From contig CACYQO010000041.1 in assembly GCA_902776545.1 (NCBI GenBank), positions 1 through 39,014 on the forward strand: DNA of 39,014 bases. The letters run 5' to 3'. Below, in pieces: positions 1 through 7,984 of the stretch (position 1 is the stretch's first letter; every line of letters begins with the position of its first letter). The stretch is from an uncultured Prevotellaceae bacterium. Lineage in GTDB: Bacteria > Bacteroidota > Bacteroidia > Bacteroidales > Bacteroidaceae. The notes under the pieces were generated by a model. That model was not told where the DNA came from and made no database searches. It worked only from the letters and a program-made list of their open reading frames with translations. Position numbers and translations under genes: made by a program.

Positions 1-9
1 TAAAAAGCA

Positions 10-165
10 ATGAAGAGAACATTTCAGCCGCACAATCGCCGTCGCGTCAACAAGCACGGCTTCCGTGAGAGAATGGCCACCAAGAATGGTCGCCGCGTAC
101 TGGCTGCCCGTCGTGCTAAGGGCCGCAAGAAGTTAACGGTTTCTGACGAGCGTCACGGAAAGTAA
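10..165 (+). CDS. rpmH: Ribosomal protein bL34
   Basis: A 51-residue, strongly basic protein beginning [18 protein letters not shown] with the central [17 protein letters not shown] signature of bL34, a small protein of the large ribosomal subunit. The signature covers nearly the whole length, so the call is secure. Bacterial L34 is usually 44-52 residues; the tail [10 protein letters not shown] is the longer Bacteroidetes form. The ATG is at base 10, so the gene is complete, but its promoter lies outside the window. A terminator-like hairpin follows at 196-241, which suggests that transcription largely ends before the PASTA gene. Confidence 0.97.
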   Translation: MKRTFQPHNRRRVNKHGFRERMATKNGRRVLAARRAKGRKKLTVSDERHGK

Positions 166-195
166 TTCCTGTCGCTAATCAGTGAAATTTGAACG

Positions 196-241
196 AAACA
201 GAGTGAAGTGGAGAGCAATCTTCACTTCTTTCTGTTTTTTA
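196..241 (+). terminator. Probable intrinsic terminator after rpmH
   Basis: AAACAGA-GTGAAG (196-208) can pair with CTTCAC (220-225) and, across a five-base bulge, TCTGTTT (231-237). A run of T residues closes the structure at 234-241. The position 31 bases after the rpmH stop fits termination. The bulge makes it imperfect. Confidence 0.5.
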
Positions 242-258
242 TACCTCTATTATTTAAA

Positions 259-294
259 TTTTTCACTTTTCACTTTTCACTTTTCACTTTTTTT
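259..294 (+). repeat. Tandem CACTTTT heptamer array
   Basis: About four head-to-tail copies of the 7-mer CACTTTT lie directly upstream of the -7 box of the PASTA gene, where a -33 element would be expected. The same heptamer recurs at 11141-11177. Confidence 0.85.
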
Positions 295-296
295 CG

Positions 297-304
297 TACC
301 TTTG
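297..304 (+). promoter_or_regulatory. Candidate -7 box for the PASTA gene operon
   Basis: TACCTTTG matches the Bacteroidetes -7 consensus TAnnTTTG and lies 22 bases before the ATG at 327. No TTTG or TTG is seen 19-21 bases upstream because that stretch is the CACTTTT array, so only half of the promoter is supported. Confidence 0.5.
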
Positions 305-326
305 CACGTGAGAAATCAGAAACGAG

Positions 327-971
327 ATGAAAGTAAAAGAATTCTTCGGTAAGTTTGGGAGCGCCTTTCTGTGGGGTAACCTGTTGGCGATGCTGATTGT
401 CATCGTGCTTCTGGCACTGGGTGTGAAATACGGACTCGATTGGTATACCCATCACGGTGAGGGTGTCAGGATACCTAAGGTGGAGGGCATGGACTATGGT
501 AAGGCTCGCAGTTTGTTAGAGGTCCACGGCCTGAACATCATGGTCAGCGATTCTGGCTACAACAAGTCGATGGCTGCTAACAGCGTTCTGATTCAGAATC
601 CGGGTGCTGGTACGACGGTGAAGTTGGGACACACGGTCTATGTGACGGTCAACTCCCCTTCGTCGCCTTCATTTGCCATCCCCGATATCGTCGATAACAG
701 CAGTTTCCGTGAGGCAGAAGCTAAGCTGACGTCCTTGGGCTTCAAGCTCACGCCTCCTCAGGAGGTGGCAGGCGAGAAGGACTGGGTCTATGGTGTTCTC
801 TGTCGTGGGCGACGGGTCTCTGCAGGCGAACGTGTCTCCATCGACTACCCGTTGACTTTGATGATAGGCAGTGGACAATATGACTCCGGCGAAGATGTGG
901 ACTATATAGAACCCGAATATCGCCTGATGGAGAGCGGCAATGTGGACGAGTTTGAGGAAGTGGTAGAGTGA
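327..971 (+). CDS. PASTA-domain single-pass membrane protein
   Basis: A 214-residue protein. A short cytoplasmic N-terminus is followed by one membrane helix (about residues 18-40, LLAMLIVIVLLALGVKYGL). The outside part holds PASTA-type repeats: residues 49-110 (VRIPKVEGMDYGKARSLLE... QNPGAGTTVKLGHTVYVTV) and 117-180 (FAIPDIVDNSSFREAEAKL... VSAGERVSIDYPLTL). PASTA domains elsewhere bind peptidoglycan fragments in penicillin-binding proteins and Ser/Thr kinases; here there is no catalytic domain. It lies just upstream of an rRNA pseudouridine synthase and ddl, so a cell-envelope role is likely, but its exact function is inferred. The last 30 residues are acidic (GEDVDYIEPEYR...DEFEEVVE). Confidence 0.85.
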   Translation: MKVKEFFGKFGSAFLWGNLLAMLIVIVLLALGVKYGLDWYTHHGEGVRIPKVEGMDYGKARSLLEVHGLNIMVSDSGYNKSMAANSVLIQNPGAGTTVKLGHTVYVTVNSPSSPSFAIPDIVDNSSFREAEAKLTSLGFKLTPPQEVAGEKDWVYGVLCRGRRVSAGERVSIDYPLTLMIGSGQYDSGEDVDYIEPEYRLMESGNVDEFEEVVE

Positions 972-972
972 G

Positions 973-1004
973 AAAATTGAAGAACTGAAAAATTGAAGAA
1001 GAGA
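973..1004 (+). repeat. Short tandem repeat between the PASTA and pseudouridine synthase genes
   Basis: Two near copies of a 16-base unit of the form AAAATTGAAGAACTGA fill the gap between the two genes. A related A/T-rich pattern is read as protein inside argD near 34612-34642. Confidence 0.6.
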
Positions 1005-1005
1005 A

Positions 1006-2103
1006 TTGGATTACTTAGATGACGAAGAACTGGAACTGATGGCCGACACTGATGCCGATGAAACGACGGAAGACGGTCAGCTCTATGAACACTTCCGTAT
1101 AGAGGTGGACAAGGGGCAAGACTCTGTTCGCATCGATAAGTTCCTCTCCGAGCACCAGCCGCACTCCAGTCGTAATCGAATCCAGAAGGCTGCAGACGCA
1201 GGTTTTATCCATGTCTGTTCGGCCGAGGATATCAAACAGGGTCGCAGTGCCCGACCGGTGAAGAGCAACTACAAAGTGCGTCCAGGCGATGTCATCACCC
1301 TGATGCTCGACCGTCCGCACTACGATACGACCATCACTCCCGAGGATATCCCCCTCGAGGTGGTCTATGAGGACGATGATCTCATGGTCATCAATAAGCC
1401 CGCAGGCATGGTGGTCCATCCAGGTTGTGGCAATTTCAGTGGCACGTTGGTCAATGCCATCGCATGGCACCTAAAGGATCTGGCCACCTACGACCCTAAC
1501 GATCCAGAGGTAGGACTCGTCCATCGTATAGATAAAGATACCAGCGGCTTGCTTGTTGTGGCAAAGACGCCTGATGCAAAGACTTCATTAGGCAAGCAGT
1601 TCTTCAACAAGACCACCCACCGCAGCTACAATGCACTTGTCTGGGGTAACTTCGTGGAGGACGAGGGAAGGATAGAAGGTAATATCGGACGTGATCCGAA
1701 AGACCGTCTGCGGATGGAGGTATTTCCTCCTGACTCAGAGATAGGTAAACCTGCCGTCACTCATTACAAGGTGCTTGAACGCTATGGCTACGTCACGTTG
1801 ATAGAGTGTATCCTCGAAACGGGGCGCACCCACCAGATCAGAGCCCACATGAAGCACATCGGCCATCCGCTGTTCTGTGACGAACGCTATGGTGGAACGG
1901 AAATCCTCCGTGGCGAACGTACTGCCAGTTATAAGGCCTATATCCAGAACTGCTTCAAACTCTGTCCGCGTCAGGTGCTCCATGCCCGCACGCTGGGATT
2001 CGTCCATCCCTCGACGGGCGAGCAGATGGACTTCACTTCTGAGTGGCCTGCTGACATGACGGCCCTCATTGATAAGTGGCGTAAATATATCCGTCATATC
2101 TAA
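1006..2103 (+). CDS. RluA-family rRNA pseudouridine synthase (RluD-like)
   Basis: A 365-residue enzyme expected to convert uridine to pseudouridine in rRNA. An S4 RNA-binding domain lies at about residues 40-100 (VRIDKFLSEH...VRPGDVITL), followed by the catalytic domain from about 117. The family motif HRIDKDTSGLL is at 173-183, with the catalytic Asp at 176, and RTHQIRAHMKHIGHPL lies further on. The start is uncertain: the first codon is TTG at 1006, and the first in-frame ATG is codon 12 (1039). The acidic first 25 residues are not needed by the fold, so either start is possible. The 35-base gap from the PASTA gene is an AAAATTGAAGAA-type tandem repeat (973-1004). Target uridines cannot be told from the sequence. 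Confidence 0.93.
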   Translation: MDYLDDEELELMADTDADETTEDGQLYEHFRIEVDKGQDSVRIDKFLSEHQPHSSRNRIQKAADAGFIHVCSAEDIKQGRSARPVKSNYKVRPGDVITLMLDRPHYDTTITPEDIPLEVVYEDDDLMVINKPAGMVVHPGCGNFSGTLVNAIAWHLKDLATYDPNDPEVGLVHRIDKDTSGLLVVAKTPDAKTSLGKQFFNKTTHRSYNALVWGNFVEDEGRIEGNIGRDPKDRLRMEVFPPDSEIGKPAVTHYKVLERYGYVTLIECILETGRTHQIRAHMKHIGHPLFCDERYGGTEILRGERTASYKAYIQNCFKLCPRQVLHARTLGFVHPSTGEQMDFTSEWPADMTALIDKWRKYIRHI

Positions 2104-2133
2104 ATATCGTAATAACGTAATATCAAAATAAAA

Positions 2134-3123
2134 ATGAAAAATATGAAGAGAACCATTGCCATCGTTTGTGGTGGCGACTCCTCCGAGCACGATGTGTCAT
2201 TGCGCTCGGCACAGGGACTTTACTCCTTCTTCGACAAGGAGCGTTATGATGTATATATTGTTGATATCAAGGGCCAGGACTGGCATGTCGAACTGCATGA
2301 CGGTACGACAACCAAGATCGACCGTAACGATTTCTCTTTCGTTGAGGACGGCAAGGCCAAGTTATTCGACTATGCCTATATAACCATTCATGGTACTCCG
2401 GGTGAGAATGGCCTGCTGCAAGGTTACTTCGATCTGATAGATCTCCCATATAGTACCAGTGGTGTGTTGGTTGAGGCAATGACCTTCGACAAGTTCGTGC
2501 TTAATCAGTATCTGCGCAGTTATGGTGTCAGTGTGGCCGACTCCCTATTGATTCGCAAGGGTTACGAGGAGTTGGTGAGCGACGATGAGGTTGAGGAGCG
2601 TATTGGCATGCCTTGCTTCGTCAAGCCTGCTGCAGACGGATCGTCGTTTGGTGTGTCTAAGGTGAAGAATAAGGACCAGTTGGCTCCTGCCATCCGTAAG
2701 GCGATGCTGGAGAGTCCTGAGATCATGGTCGAGAGTTATCTCGAAGGAACGGAGATTACACAGGGTATCTACAAAACTCGCGAGAAGACCGTCATATTCC
2801 CCATTACCGAGGTGGTGACGAGCAACGAGTTCTTCGACTACGATGCCAAGTACAATGGTCAGGTGAAGGAGATTACGCCGGCACGCATTGCTCCAGAGAT
2901 TGCCGATCGTGTGTCGAAGATCACCAGCCATATCTACGACATCCTCCATTGTAATGGCATCATCCGCATCGACTATATCATCTCTCCTGAGGGTAAGATC
3001 TCGATGCTTGAGGTGAACACCACACCAGGTATGACTGCCACCAGTTTCATTCCCCAGCAGGTGCGTGCCGCCGGCCTTGAGATGAAGGATGTCCTTTCCG
3101 ACATCGTCGAAAATCAGTTCTGA
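2134..3123 (+). CDS. ddl: D-alanine--D-alanine ligase
   Basis: A 329-residue cytoplasmic ATP-grasp enzyme that joins two D-alanines for peptidoglycan. Visible hallmarks: the N-terminal GGDSSEHDVSLRSA motif (residues 13-26) with the Glu that binds the first D-Ala; the ATP-grasp segment MPCFVKPAADGSSFGVSKV; EGTEITQGIY; and the metal/substrate C-terminal part GIIRIDYII...MLEVNTTPGMTATSFIPQQ. Length is normal for the family. ATG codons at 2134 and 2143 are both possible (MKNMKRT). It is 30 bases behind the pseudouridine synthase on the same strand and probably co-transcribed. A family A repeat pair begins four bases after the stop codon. Confidence 0.97.
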   Translation: MKNMKRTIAIVCGGDSSEHDVSLRSAQGLYSFFDKERYDVYIVDIKGQDWHVELHDGTTTKIDRNDFSFVEDGKAKLFDYAYITIHGTPGENGLLQGYFDLIDLPYSTSGVLVEAMTFDKFVLNQYLRSYGVSVADSLLIRKGYEELVSDDEVEERIGMPCFVKPAADGSSFGVSKVKNKDQLAPAIRKAMLESPEIMVESYLEGTEITQGIYKTREKTVIFPITEVVTSNEFFDYDAKYNGQVKEITPARIAPEIADRVSKITSHIYDILHCNGIIRIDYIISPEGKISMLEVNTTPGMTATSFIPQQVRAAGLEMKDVLSDIVENQF

Positions 3124-3127
3124 ATAA

Positions 3128-3159
3128 ACCCCCTAAGTTAGGGGGATGGGGGTCTGAAC
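3128..3159 (+). repeat. Family A palindromic repeat, left half of an inverted pair
   Basis: An 8-bp stem CCCCCTAA/TTAGGGGG (3129-3145) is followed by the tail ATGGGGGTCTGAAC. It is an inverted partner of 3210-3242 and near identical to the copy at 28961-28998. The arrangement resembles a REPIN (two inverted REP sequences). Confidence 0.85.
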
Positions 3160-3190
3160 AAGGCCTCTGTTAATAGTAAATAATTAGGAT

Positions 3191-4384
3191 ATGGAGGAAA
3201 TAAAACATCGTTCAGCCCCCCAACCCCCTAACTTAGGGGGCTTAAGTGAGTTTGACGACATCAGGCCTTATGAGCCGGAGGAGATGAAGCAGGCGTTCGA
3301 AGACTTGCTCAACGACCGTCAGTTTAATGTGCTGATGAAAGGCTTTGCCCCGTGGCTGCCGAAAGGCGTCCGCAACGGACTGCTGCGGCTGACCTTCATG
3401 GGAGTCAAGACACCGCTCGATTTCCAGAAGCGGTTCATGAAACCCATCGTGAAGTATATCATCCGCAAGCATACCGATGGCTGTACCTTTGACGATCAGG
3501 CGTTAAGTGGATATCCGAAGCAAGATTCCCGTTACACTTTCGTCAGTAACCATCGTGACATTGTGCTCGACTCTGCCTTCTTGGATTTGAAATTGGTTGA
3601 GAAGGATTATCCAACCACTGTTGAAATCGGTATAGGTGACAATCTCCTTATCTATCCTTGGATTAAGAGACTCGTCCGTATGAACAAGGCTTTTACCGTT
3701 CGCCGTGGTCTTTCCCTCCGTGAGACACTTGCTGCCTCACAGCTCATGAGCCGTTATATCCATTTCGCTGTGACACAGAAGAAAGAGAACATCTGGTTAG
3801 CGCAGCGTGAGGGTAGGGCAAAAGACTCCGACGACCGTACTCAGGAGGCTGTGCTGAAGATGCTGGCGATGGGTGGCGACCTTCAGGAACTCAATATCGT
3901 ACCTCTGACCATCAGCTACGAGTATGACCCCTGCGATTATCTCAAAGCCCAGGAACTGCAGCAGAAACGTGATAACCCGGCCTTTAAGAAGTCCCGTCAG
4001 GATGACCTCGACAACATGAAGACGGGTATCTTTGGCTACAAAGGCCGTGTGCACTATCATTGTGCAGCGCCTATCAACACATGGATCGAAGAACTCTCCG
4101 CCCTTCCCAAGACGGAATTCTATAAGGCTGTGGCAGAGAGGATGGATAAGGACATTCATCAGGGTTACGAGTTGTTCCCCTGCAACTATATTGCCCTTGA
4201 CGAACTTCACGGCGATGCTGCCAATGCCGCTCACTATACGAAGGCCGACAAGCAGCGCTTCGAGGACTACCTTGCTGGTCAGATGGCCAAGATCACACTC
4301 GACAACAAGGATGAGGCTTTCCTTCGCGAGCGCATCCTTACGATGTATGCCAACCCTTTACTTAACAAACTTGCTGTCGTATGA
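3191..4384 (+). CDS. Lysophospholipid/glycerolipid acyltransferase family protein
   Basis: A 397-residue protein probably acting at the membrane in phospholipid or related lipid acylation. NHRDIVLD (120-127) takes the place of the NHX4D active-site block of PlsC/PlsB-type acyltransferases, though here five residues separate His and the second Asp. LAQREGRAKDSDD (204-216) takes the place of the later FPEGTRS-like block. The N-terminus is odd: residues 7-19 (RSAPQPPNLGGLS) are the translation of a family A palindromic repeat, followed by the likely native start of the fold at FDDIRPYEPEE. The ATG at 3191 is preceded by AATTAGGAT; no in-frame ATG lies between the repeat and the fold, the next being M32. 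It overlaps the next gene by ATGA. The lipid substrate is unknown. Confidence 0.82.
   Translation: MEEIKHRSAPQPPNLGGLSEFDDIRPYEPEEMKQAFEDLLNDRQFNVLMKGFAPWLPKGVRNGLLRLTFMGVKTPLDFQKRFMKPIVKYIIRKHTDGCTFDDQALSGYPKQDSRYTFVSNHRDIVLDSAFLDLKLVEKDYPTTVEIGIGDNLLIYPWIKRLVRMNKAFTVRRGLSLRETLAASQLMSRYIHFAVTQKKENIWLAQREGRAKDSDDRTQEAVLKMLAMGGDLQELNIVPLTISYEYDPCDYLKAQELQQKRDNPAFKKSRQDDLDNMKTGIFGYKGRVHYHCAAPINTWIEELSALPKTEFYKAVAERMDKDIHQGYELFPCNYIALDELHGDAANAAHYTKADKQRFEDYLAGQMAKITLDNKDEAFLRERILTMYANPLLNKLAVV
3210..3242 (-). repeat. Family A palindromic repeat inside the acyltransferase start
   Basis: The inverted copy of 3128-3159: GTTCAG, a C-rich stretch, then the CCCCCTAA/TTAGGGGG stem. It lies wholly within codons 7-18 of the acyltransferase and is read in frame as RSAPQPPNLGGL. 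Confidence 0.88.
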
Positions 4385-5079
4385 ATAAATTTCTCCGCCT
4401 CCTGCTATTCTCCTTCCTCCTTCCTCTTTCCTCCTTCCTCGTCATCTCCTGCACTCAGGACGGCTACGACAAGGGCGAGGGGCAGTATTCTTATTTGCGT
4501 GGCGACTTTGTTGAGGCTCTGATTGGAGCTGACAAGAATATCGTCTCTCTCATGACTGATGAGGGTGAGACGCTTCCCCTGTTGCAACCCTATACCGCCA
4601 AATGGATTACCCGTTCCGACACCGTCTATCGCTGTATGTTATATTATAATAAGGTACGCGATAGTAAGGGACAAACTGTGGCTGAACCCATATCCGTCGG
4701 TGAAGTGCCATGTCCGGTGATTGTTCCTTTGTCAGAACTTGAAGTGGAGATGAAGACTGACCCTGTGAAGTTCGAGAGTGCCTGGATGAGCAAGACTGGC
4801 AAATATATCAACCTCAGTTTTGCCCTGAAGACCGGAACGACAGAAGACGATGAGGCCATTCACTCCTTGCGGGTCGTACAGGATACGATCATGACGAATC
4901 CGGACGGCACCAGCACCAGCTATCTCCGTCTATACCACGACCAGGGTGGTGTGCCGGATTATTATTCCACACAGGTCTATGCCAGTCTCATCACCTCAGA
5001 GATCCTTGCAGACTCCGCCTGTATCTCGATCAACACTTACAAGGGCTTCGTCACGAAGGCTTTTCTGATAAATAAGTAA
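4381..5079 (+). CDS. NigD-like lipoprotein
   Basis: A 232-residue predicted lipoprotein. The signal peptide ends in the lipobox VISC, with Cys24 the likely lipid site. The mature part (GDFVEALIGADKNIVSLMTDEGETLPLL, then a beta-rich second half with KYINLSFALKTG) resembles the Bacteroidetes NigD-like family, which has an N-terminal OB-type and a C-terminal beta-sandwich domain; that match is from memory. The hydrophobic part of the signal peptide is encoded by a C/T-rich tandem repeat (TTCCTCC units, about 4408-4440). It overlaps the acyltransferase by four bases and the next gene by one base (TAATG), so it belongs to the operon and may work with the membrane/haem-lipoprotein pair that follows. 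Confidence 0.7.
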   Translation: MNKFLRLLLFSFLLPLSSFLVISCTQDGYDKGEGQYSYLRGDFVEALIGADKNIVSLMTDEGETLPLLQPYTAKWITRSDTVYRCMLYYNKVRDSKGQTVAEPISVGEVPCPVIVPLSELEVEMKTDPVKFESAWMSKTGKYINLSFALKTGTTEDDEAIHSLRVVQDTIMTNPDGTSTSYLRLYHDQGGVPDYYSTQVYASLITSEILADSACISINTYKGFVTKAFLINK

Positions 5080-6479
5080 TGATGAAAATCAGAATCGTCC
5101 TGTTCGTCTCCGCGATCGTCGCTGTCTTCTGCTTTTTCCAGTTCTGGTATCCCTACCATTTCTTCTATCACGAGCAGAACCAGATCTTCCTTTGGGAATG
5201 GGAATACGTATCCGGCTATTTCCAGAAATCAGGAGGACTGGCATCTCTGACGGGCGATTTCCTGACACAGTTCTACTATTATCTGTATGCGGGGGCGACA
5301 ATTTTGACCCTCTGCATTGCATTGGCAGGCTTCTTGATGTTTAAGACGTTGACGAACCTGAAAGTGAATCCCTGGATAGCCTTGGCATCAGGACTTTGTG
5401 TCATTGCATGGTTGACCGTATGCCATTTCAGCACCGGCTATAAGTTGTCGTCCACCATTTGTGTCATGGGCTGGCTGTTATTCTTTTGGGCAGTCTCTGC
5501 CATCCGGATCAAATGGCTGCGTCTGGTGTGTTTCCTCATCATATTATTCCCTTCTTATCTGCTCTTTGGCACACCGAAGACGGGACGCATTCAGATGCCG
5601 GACTTCGTCTTGGAGAAAGACTTCGCCGTCGATAATGAATATCATTTCGGCAACTATGACAAGGTGCTCGACATCGTCAAGAACTCTGATGGCTGGACTG
5701 CACAGATGCAGTTCTTCTATAATCTCGTCTATGCCCAGCATGGTCTGCTGCCTGAACACTTGTTCGATTTCACCCCCAATAACCTGGGCACATTTGAGAA
5801 GATTGGTCCTGAGACCCCCCGTCTGACCATCATCAACATGAATGAACTCTATTGGGCCTTGGGCGACATGACCTTCACAGAGCGTGCGGCGATGATGACC
5901 AATGTCTTTGCCCCTGAGAACCGTAATGTGCGGATGATGAAGCGTCTGGCAGAATGTAACATCGTGAGTGGCGACAGCATCGCAGTACAGAAATACCTCC
6001 GTATACTCAGTAAGACCTTCGTCTATAGCCGCTGGGCAGAAACGACACAGCAACAGCTGGCTCAAGGACAGATTCCTCCCTATCTGGCCCAGAAGAAACC
6101 GTTCGTCAATCATCGCGACACCATCACCATCAGCGATAATGCCCACTTTCTGATGATGCAGTTGCTGGATCACAATCCGGACAATATGATTGCACTCGAC
6201 TATATCCTCTGTAGTGATCTCCTCTTGAAAGACATCACGAACTTCAAGCGTGACTATGACCGCTACTGCGCTGACAGGCCACGACTGAAGCCCCTGTACC
6301 AAGAGGCCTTGTGTATCTGGCTGGCAGGAACTCAGGCTTCTCAGGAAGAGTGGCAGCAATATATCAAGATGAACAATGTGATGCAGCGGTTTGTTGAGTA
6401 TAACAACCAGCGTGGCAATCCCCGTTTCAAGGGAACTTATTGGTATTACTTTGATAAGATAAAAGCCCCAGAGATATGA
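5079..6479 (+). CDS. Multi-pass membrane protein with helical C-terminal domain (probable DUF6057), copy 1
   Basis: A 466-residue protein. The N-terminal part carries several membrane helices (about residues 5-22, 65-90, 95-115, 122-140, 144-165), and the C-terminal 270 residues look like helical TPR-type repeats (MMKRLAECNIVSGDSIAVQKYLRIL). After helix 1 comes the motif YPYHFFYHEQNQIFLWEWEY; YPxxxxYxEQxQxFL is shared by the three paralogues here. This copy is 42-56 residues shorter than the other two, mostly within the membrane part. It overlaps the following haem-lipoprotein gene by ATGA, as both other pairs do. No catalytic motif was found and the function is unknown; the DUF number is from memory. 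Confidence 0.75.
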   Translation: MMKIRIVLFVSAIVAVFCFFQFWYPYHFFYHEQNQIFLWEWEYVSGYFQKSGGLASLTGDFLTQFYYYLYAGATILTLCIALAGFLMFKTLTNLKVNPWIALASGLCVIAWLTVCHFSTGYKLSSTICVMGWLLFFWAVSAIRIKWLRLVCFLIILFPSYLLFGTPKTGRIQMPDFVLEKDFAVDNEYHFGNYDKVLDIVKNSDGWTAQMQFFYNLVYAQHGLLPEHLFDFTPNNLGTFEKIGPETPRLTIINMNELYWALGDMTFTERAAMMTNVFAPENRNVRMMKRLAECNIVSGDSIAVQKYLRILSKTFVYSRWAETTQQQLAQGQIPPYLAQKKPFVNHRDTITISDNAHFLMMQLLDHNPDNMIALDYILCSDLLLKDITNFKRDYDRYCADRPRLKPLYQEALCIWLAGTQASQEEWQQYIKMNNVMQRFVEYNNQRGNPRFKGTYWYYFDKIKAPEI

Positions 6480-7984
6480 TACACAATATTTTAAAACACA
6501 GAGACACAGAGATACAGAGATTTTTGTTTGTAACTCTTATTTCTCTGTGCCTCTGTGTCTCTGTGTTGCAATTAACATCCTGCACCCCGACTCCTGAGAA
6601 CGTGCAGAGGAGCAGCGCACTGCCGTCGATCTATCCGGACTACTGCGATGTCACCATTCCTGAAAATATCGCCCCGCTCAATTTCCTGCTTCGTGCCGAT
6701 TGTGAGGCTATCGAGGTGAAGGCCGGAGATTTGAGTATCAACGCCAGGGGCAATGAGGTTGTCTTCGATATTGATGACTGGAAAGAAATGCTTTCTCAGA
6801 ATACAGGTCAGGACATAGAGGTTACTGTTTCAGCCCTGATCAATGACCAGTGGATTGAATACCAGCCATTCCGATGGCAGGTTGTCAGTGACAAGATTGA
6901 TCCCTATCTCACCTATCGTCTGATAGAGCCCGACTACGAGATATGGAACCAGATTCAGATCCAGCAGCGCTGTATTGAAAATTTCGACGTGAACGCCCTC
7001 GGACACTACGAACAGCTGGAGAACCGCTGCATGAACTGTCACACATACGGCAGTCAGGATCCGCAACTCTCGATGATGTATGTCCGTGGCCCTGGCGGTG
7101 GTGCCATCCTCAACCAGAATGGCAAACTGAGCAAACTTAATCTGAAGACTGATGACATGATTACTGGTAGCGTCTACTTTGGTTTCAGCCCCTCTGGTCG
7201 TTACATCACTTTCTCCACCAACTACATCATTCCAGGTTTTCATTCTCTGGCCAGTAAACGTCTCGAAGTCTTTGACTCGAAGTCGGATGTCTATGTGGCA
7301 GACCTCAAGACGCATACGATGCTCCGTAGTCCATTGCTGAGCGACAGTACCAAGTTCGAGACCTTCCCCACCTTCTCGCCTGACGGCAAATACATCTACT
7401 ATTGCGTGGCCGACAGCGTCGCCCTGCCTCGTGACATCAAGAAGCTCCAATACCGTCTCGTCCGCATTCCTTTCGGCGAGGCCACTGCCACCATCGGCTC
7501 AAAAGTGGATACACTTTTCCCTCCTCGCTCCTCCCTCCTCCCTCCTCGAAAATCTTCCGTCTGTCATCCCCGCCTTTCTCCTGACGGCCGCTATCTCCTC
7601 TACACCGTCGCCGACTATGGCACCTTCCCTATCTGGCATCCGGAGGCAGACCTTCATCTGATGGATCTTCATACTGGCGCCATCGACACTCTCGCCATCG
7701 TCAATAGCGAGAAAAGCGACACTTATCACTCGTGGTCATCTGACAGCCGCTGGTTTGTCTTTGCCTCGAAGCGCGACGACGGCCTTTATGGCAAACCCTA
7801 CTTCTGCTATATCGACAAGGATGGCAAAGCTCATAAACCTTTCTGTCTGCCGCAGGCGCATCCGACTTTCTACGACAACAATCTGAAGTCGTTCAATGCC
7901 CCCGAACTCGGCAAGGGAAAGGTCCCCTTCGACGTCAATGATGTCGCCAAAACCATAAAACAGGATGCAGTCAAATTTTATTAG
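6476..7984 (+). CDS. Beta-propeller (PD40/TolB-like) lipoprotein with haem-c motif, copy 1
   Basis: A 502-residue predicted lipoprotein with lipobox LTSC (Cys36). Residues 50-150 form a conserved beta-rich domain (LPSIYPDYCDVTIPENIAPLNF). A single CXXCH haem-attachment motif, CMNCH, is at 185-189. The rest carries PD40-type propeller blades (FSPSGRYITFST, FSPDGKYIYYCV, LSPDGRYLLYTV, SYHSWSSDSRWFVFASKR-type segments). The signal peptide is encoded by both arms of a family B inverted repeat: HRDTEIQRF by the left arm and SLCLCVSVL by the right. A second oddity is a C/T repeat near 7518-7555 read as FPPRSSLLPPRKSS in a propeller loop where the paralogues have ordinary sequence. Covalent haem binding is inferred from CXXCH alone. 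It is translationally coupled to the membrane protein before it. Confidence 0.8.
   Translation: MIHNILKHRDTEIQRFLFVTLISLCLCVSVLQLTSCTPTPENVQRSSALPSIYPDYCDVTIPENIAPLNFLLRADCEAIEVKAGDLSINARGNEVVFDIDDWKEMLSQNTGQDIEVTVSALINDQWIEYQPFRWQVVSDKIDPYLTYRLIEPDYEIWNQIQIQQRCIENFDVNALGHYEQLENRCMNCHTYGSQDPQLSMMYVRGPGGGAILNQNGKLSKLNLKTDDMITGSVYFGFSPSGRYITFSTNYIIPGFHSLASKRLEVFDSKSDVYVADLKTHTMLRSPLLSDSTKFETFPTFSPDGKYIYYCVADSVALPRDIKKLQYRLVRIPFGEATATIGSKVDTLFPPRSSLLPPRKSSVCHPRLSPDGRYLLYTVADYGTFPIWHPEADLHLMDLHTGAIDTLAIVNSEKSDTYHSWSSDSRWFVFASKRDDGLYGKPYFCYIDKDGKAHKPFCLPQAHPTFYDNNLKSFNAPELGKGKVPFDVNDVAKTIKQDAVKFY
6495..6567 (+). repeat. Family B inverted repeat encoding a signal peptide
   Basis: Two 26-base arms, 6495-6520 and 6542-6567, are inverted copies matching at 24 of 26 positions; the unit is built of CACAGAGA/CACAGAGATACAGAG. 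Both arms lie within codons 7-31 of the haem lipoprotein. A second copy is at 13358-13430. Confidence 0.92.

Noticed and set aside
5544-6359. Long open frame on the minus strand
   Set aside because: It lies antisense to the membrane-protein gene, has no recognisable motif, and the plus-strand frame has clear homology to its two paralogues.
6476-7984. TolB of the Tol-Pal system
   Set aside because: It is a lipoprotein with CXXCH and an unrelated N-terminal domain, has two paralogues, and no tolQRA or pal is nearby; only the PD40 propeller is shared.
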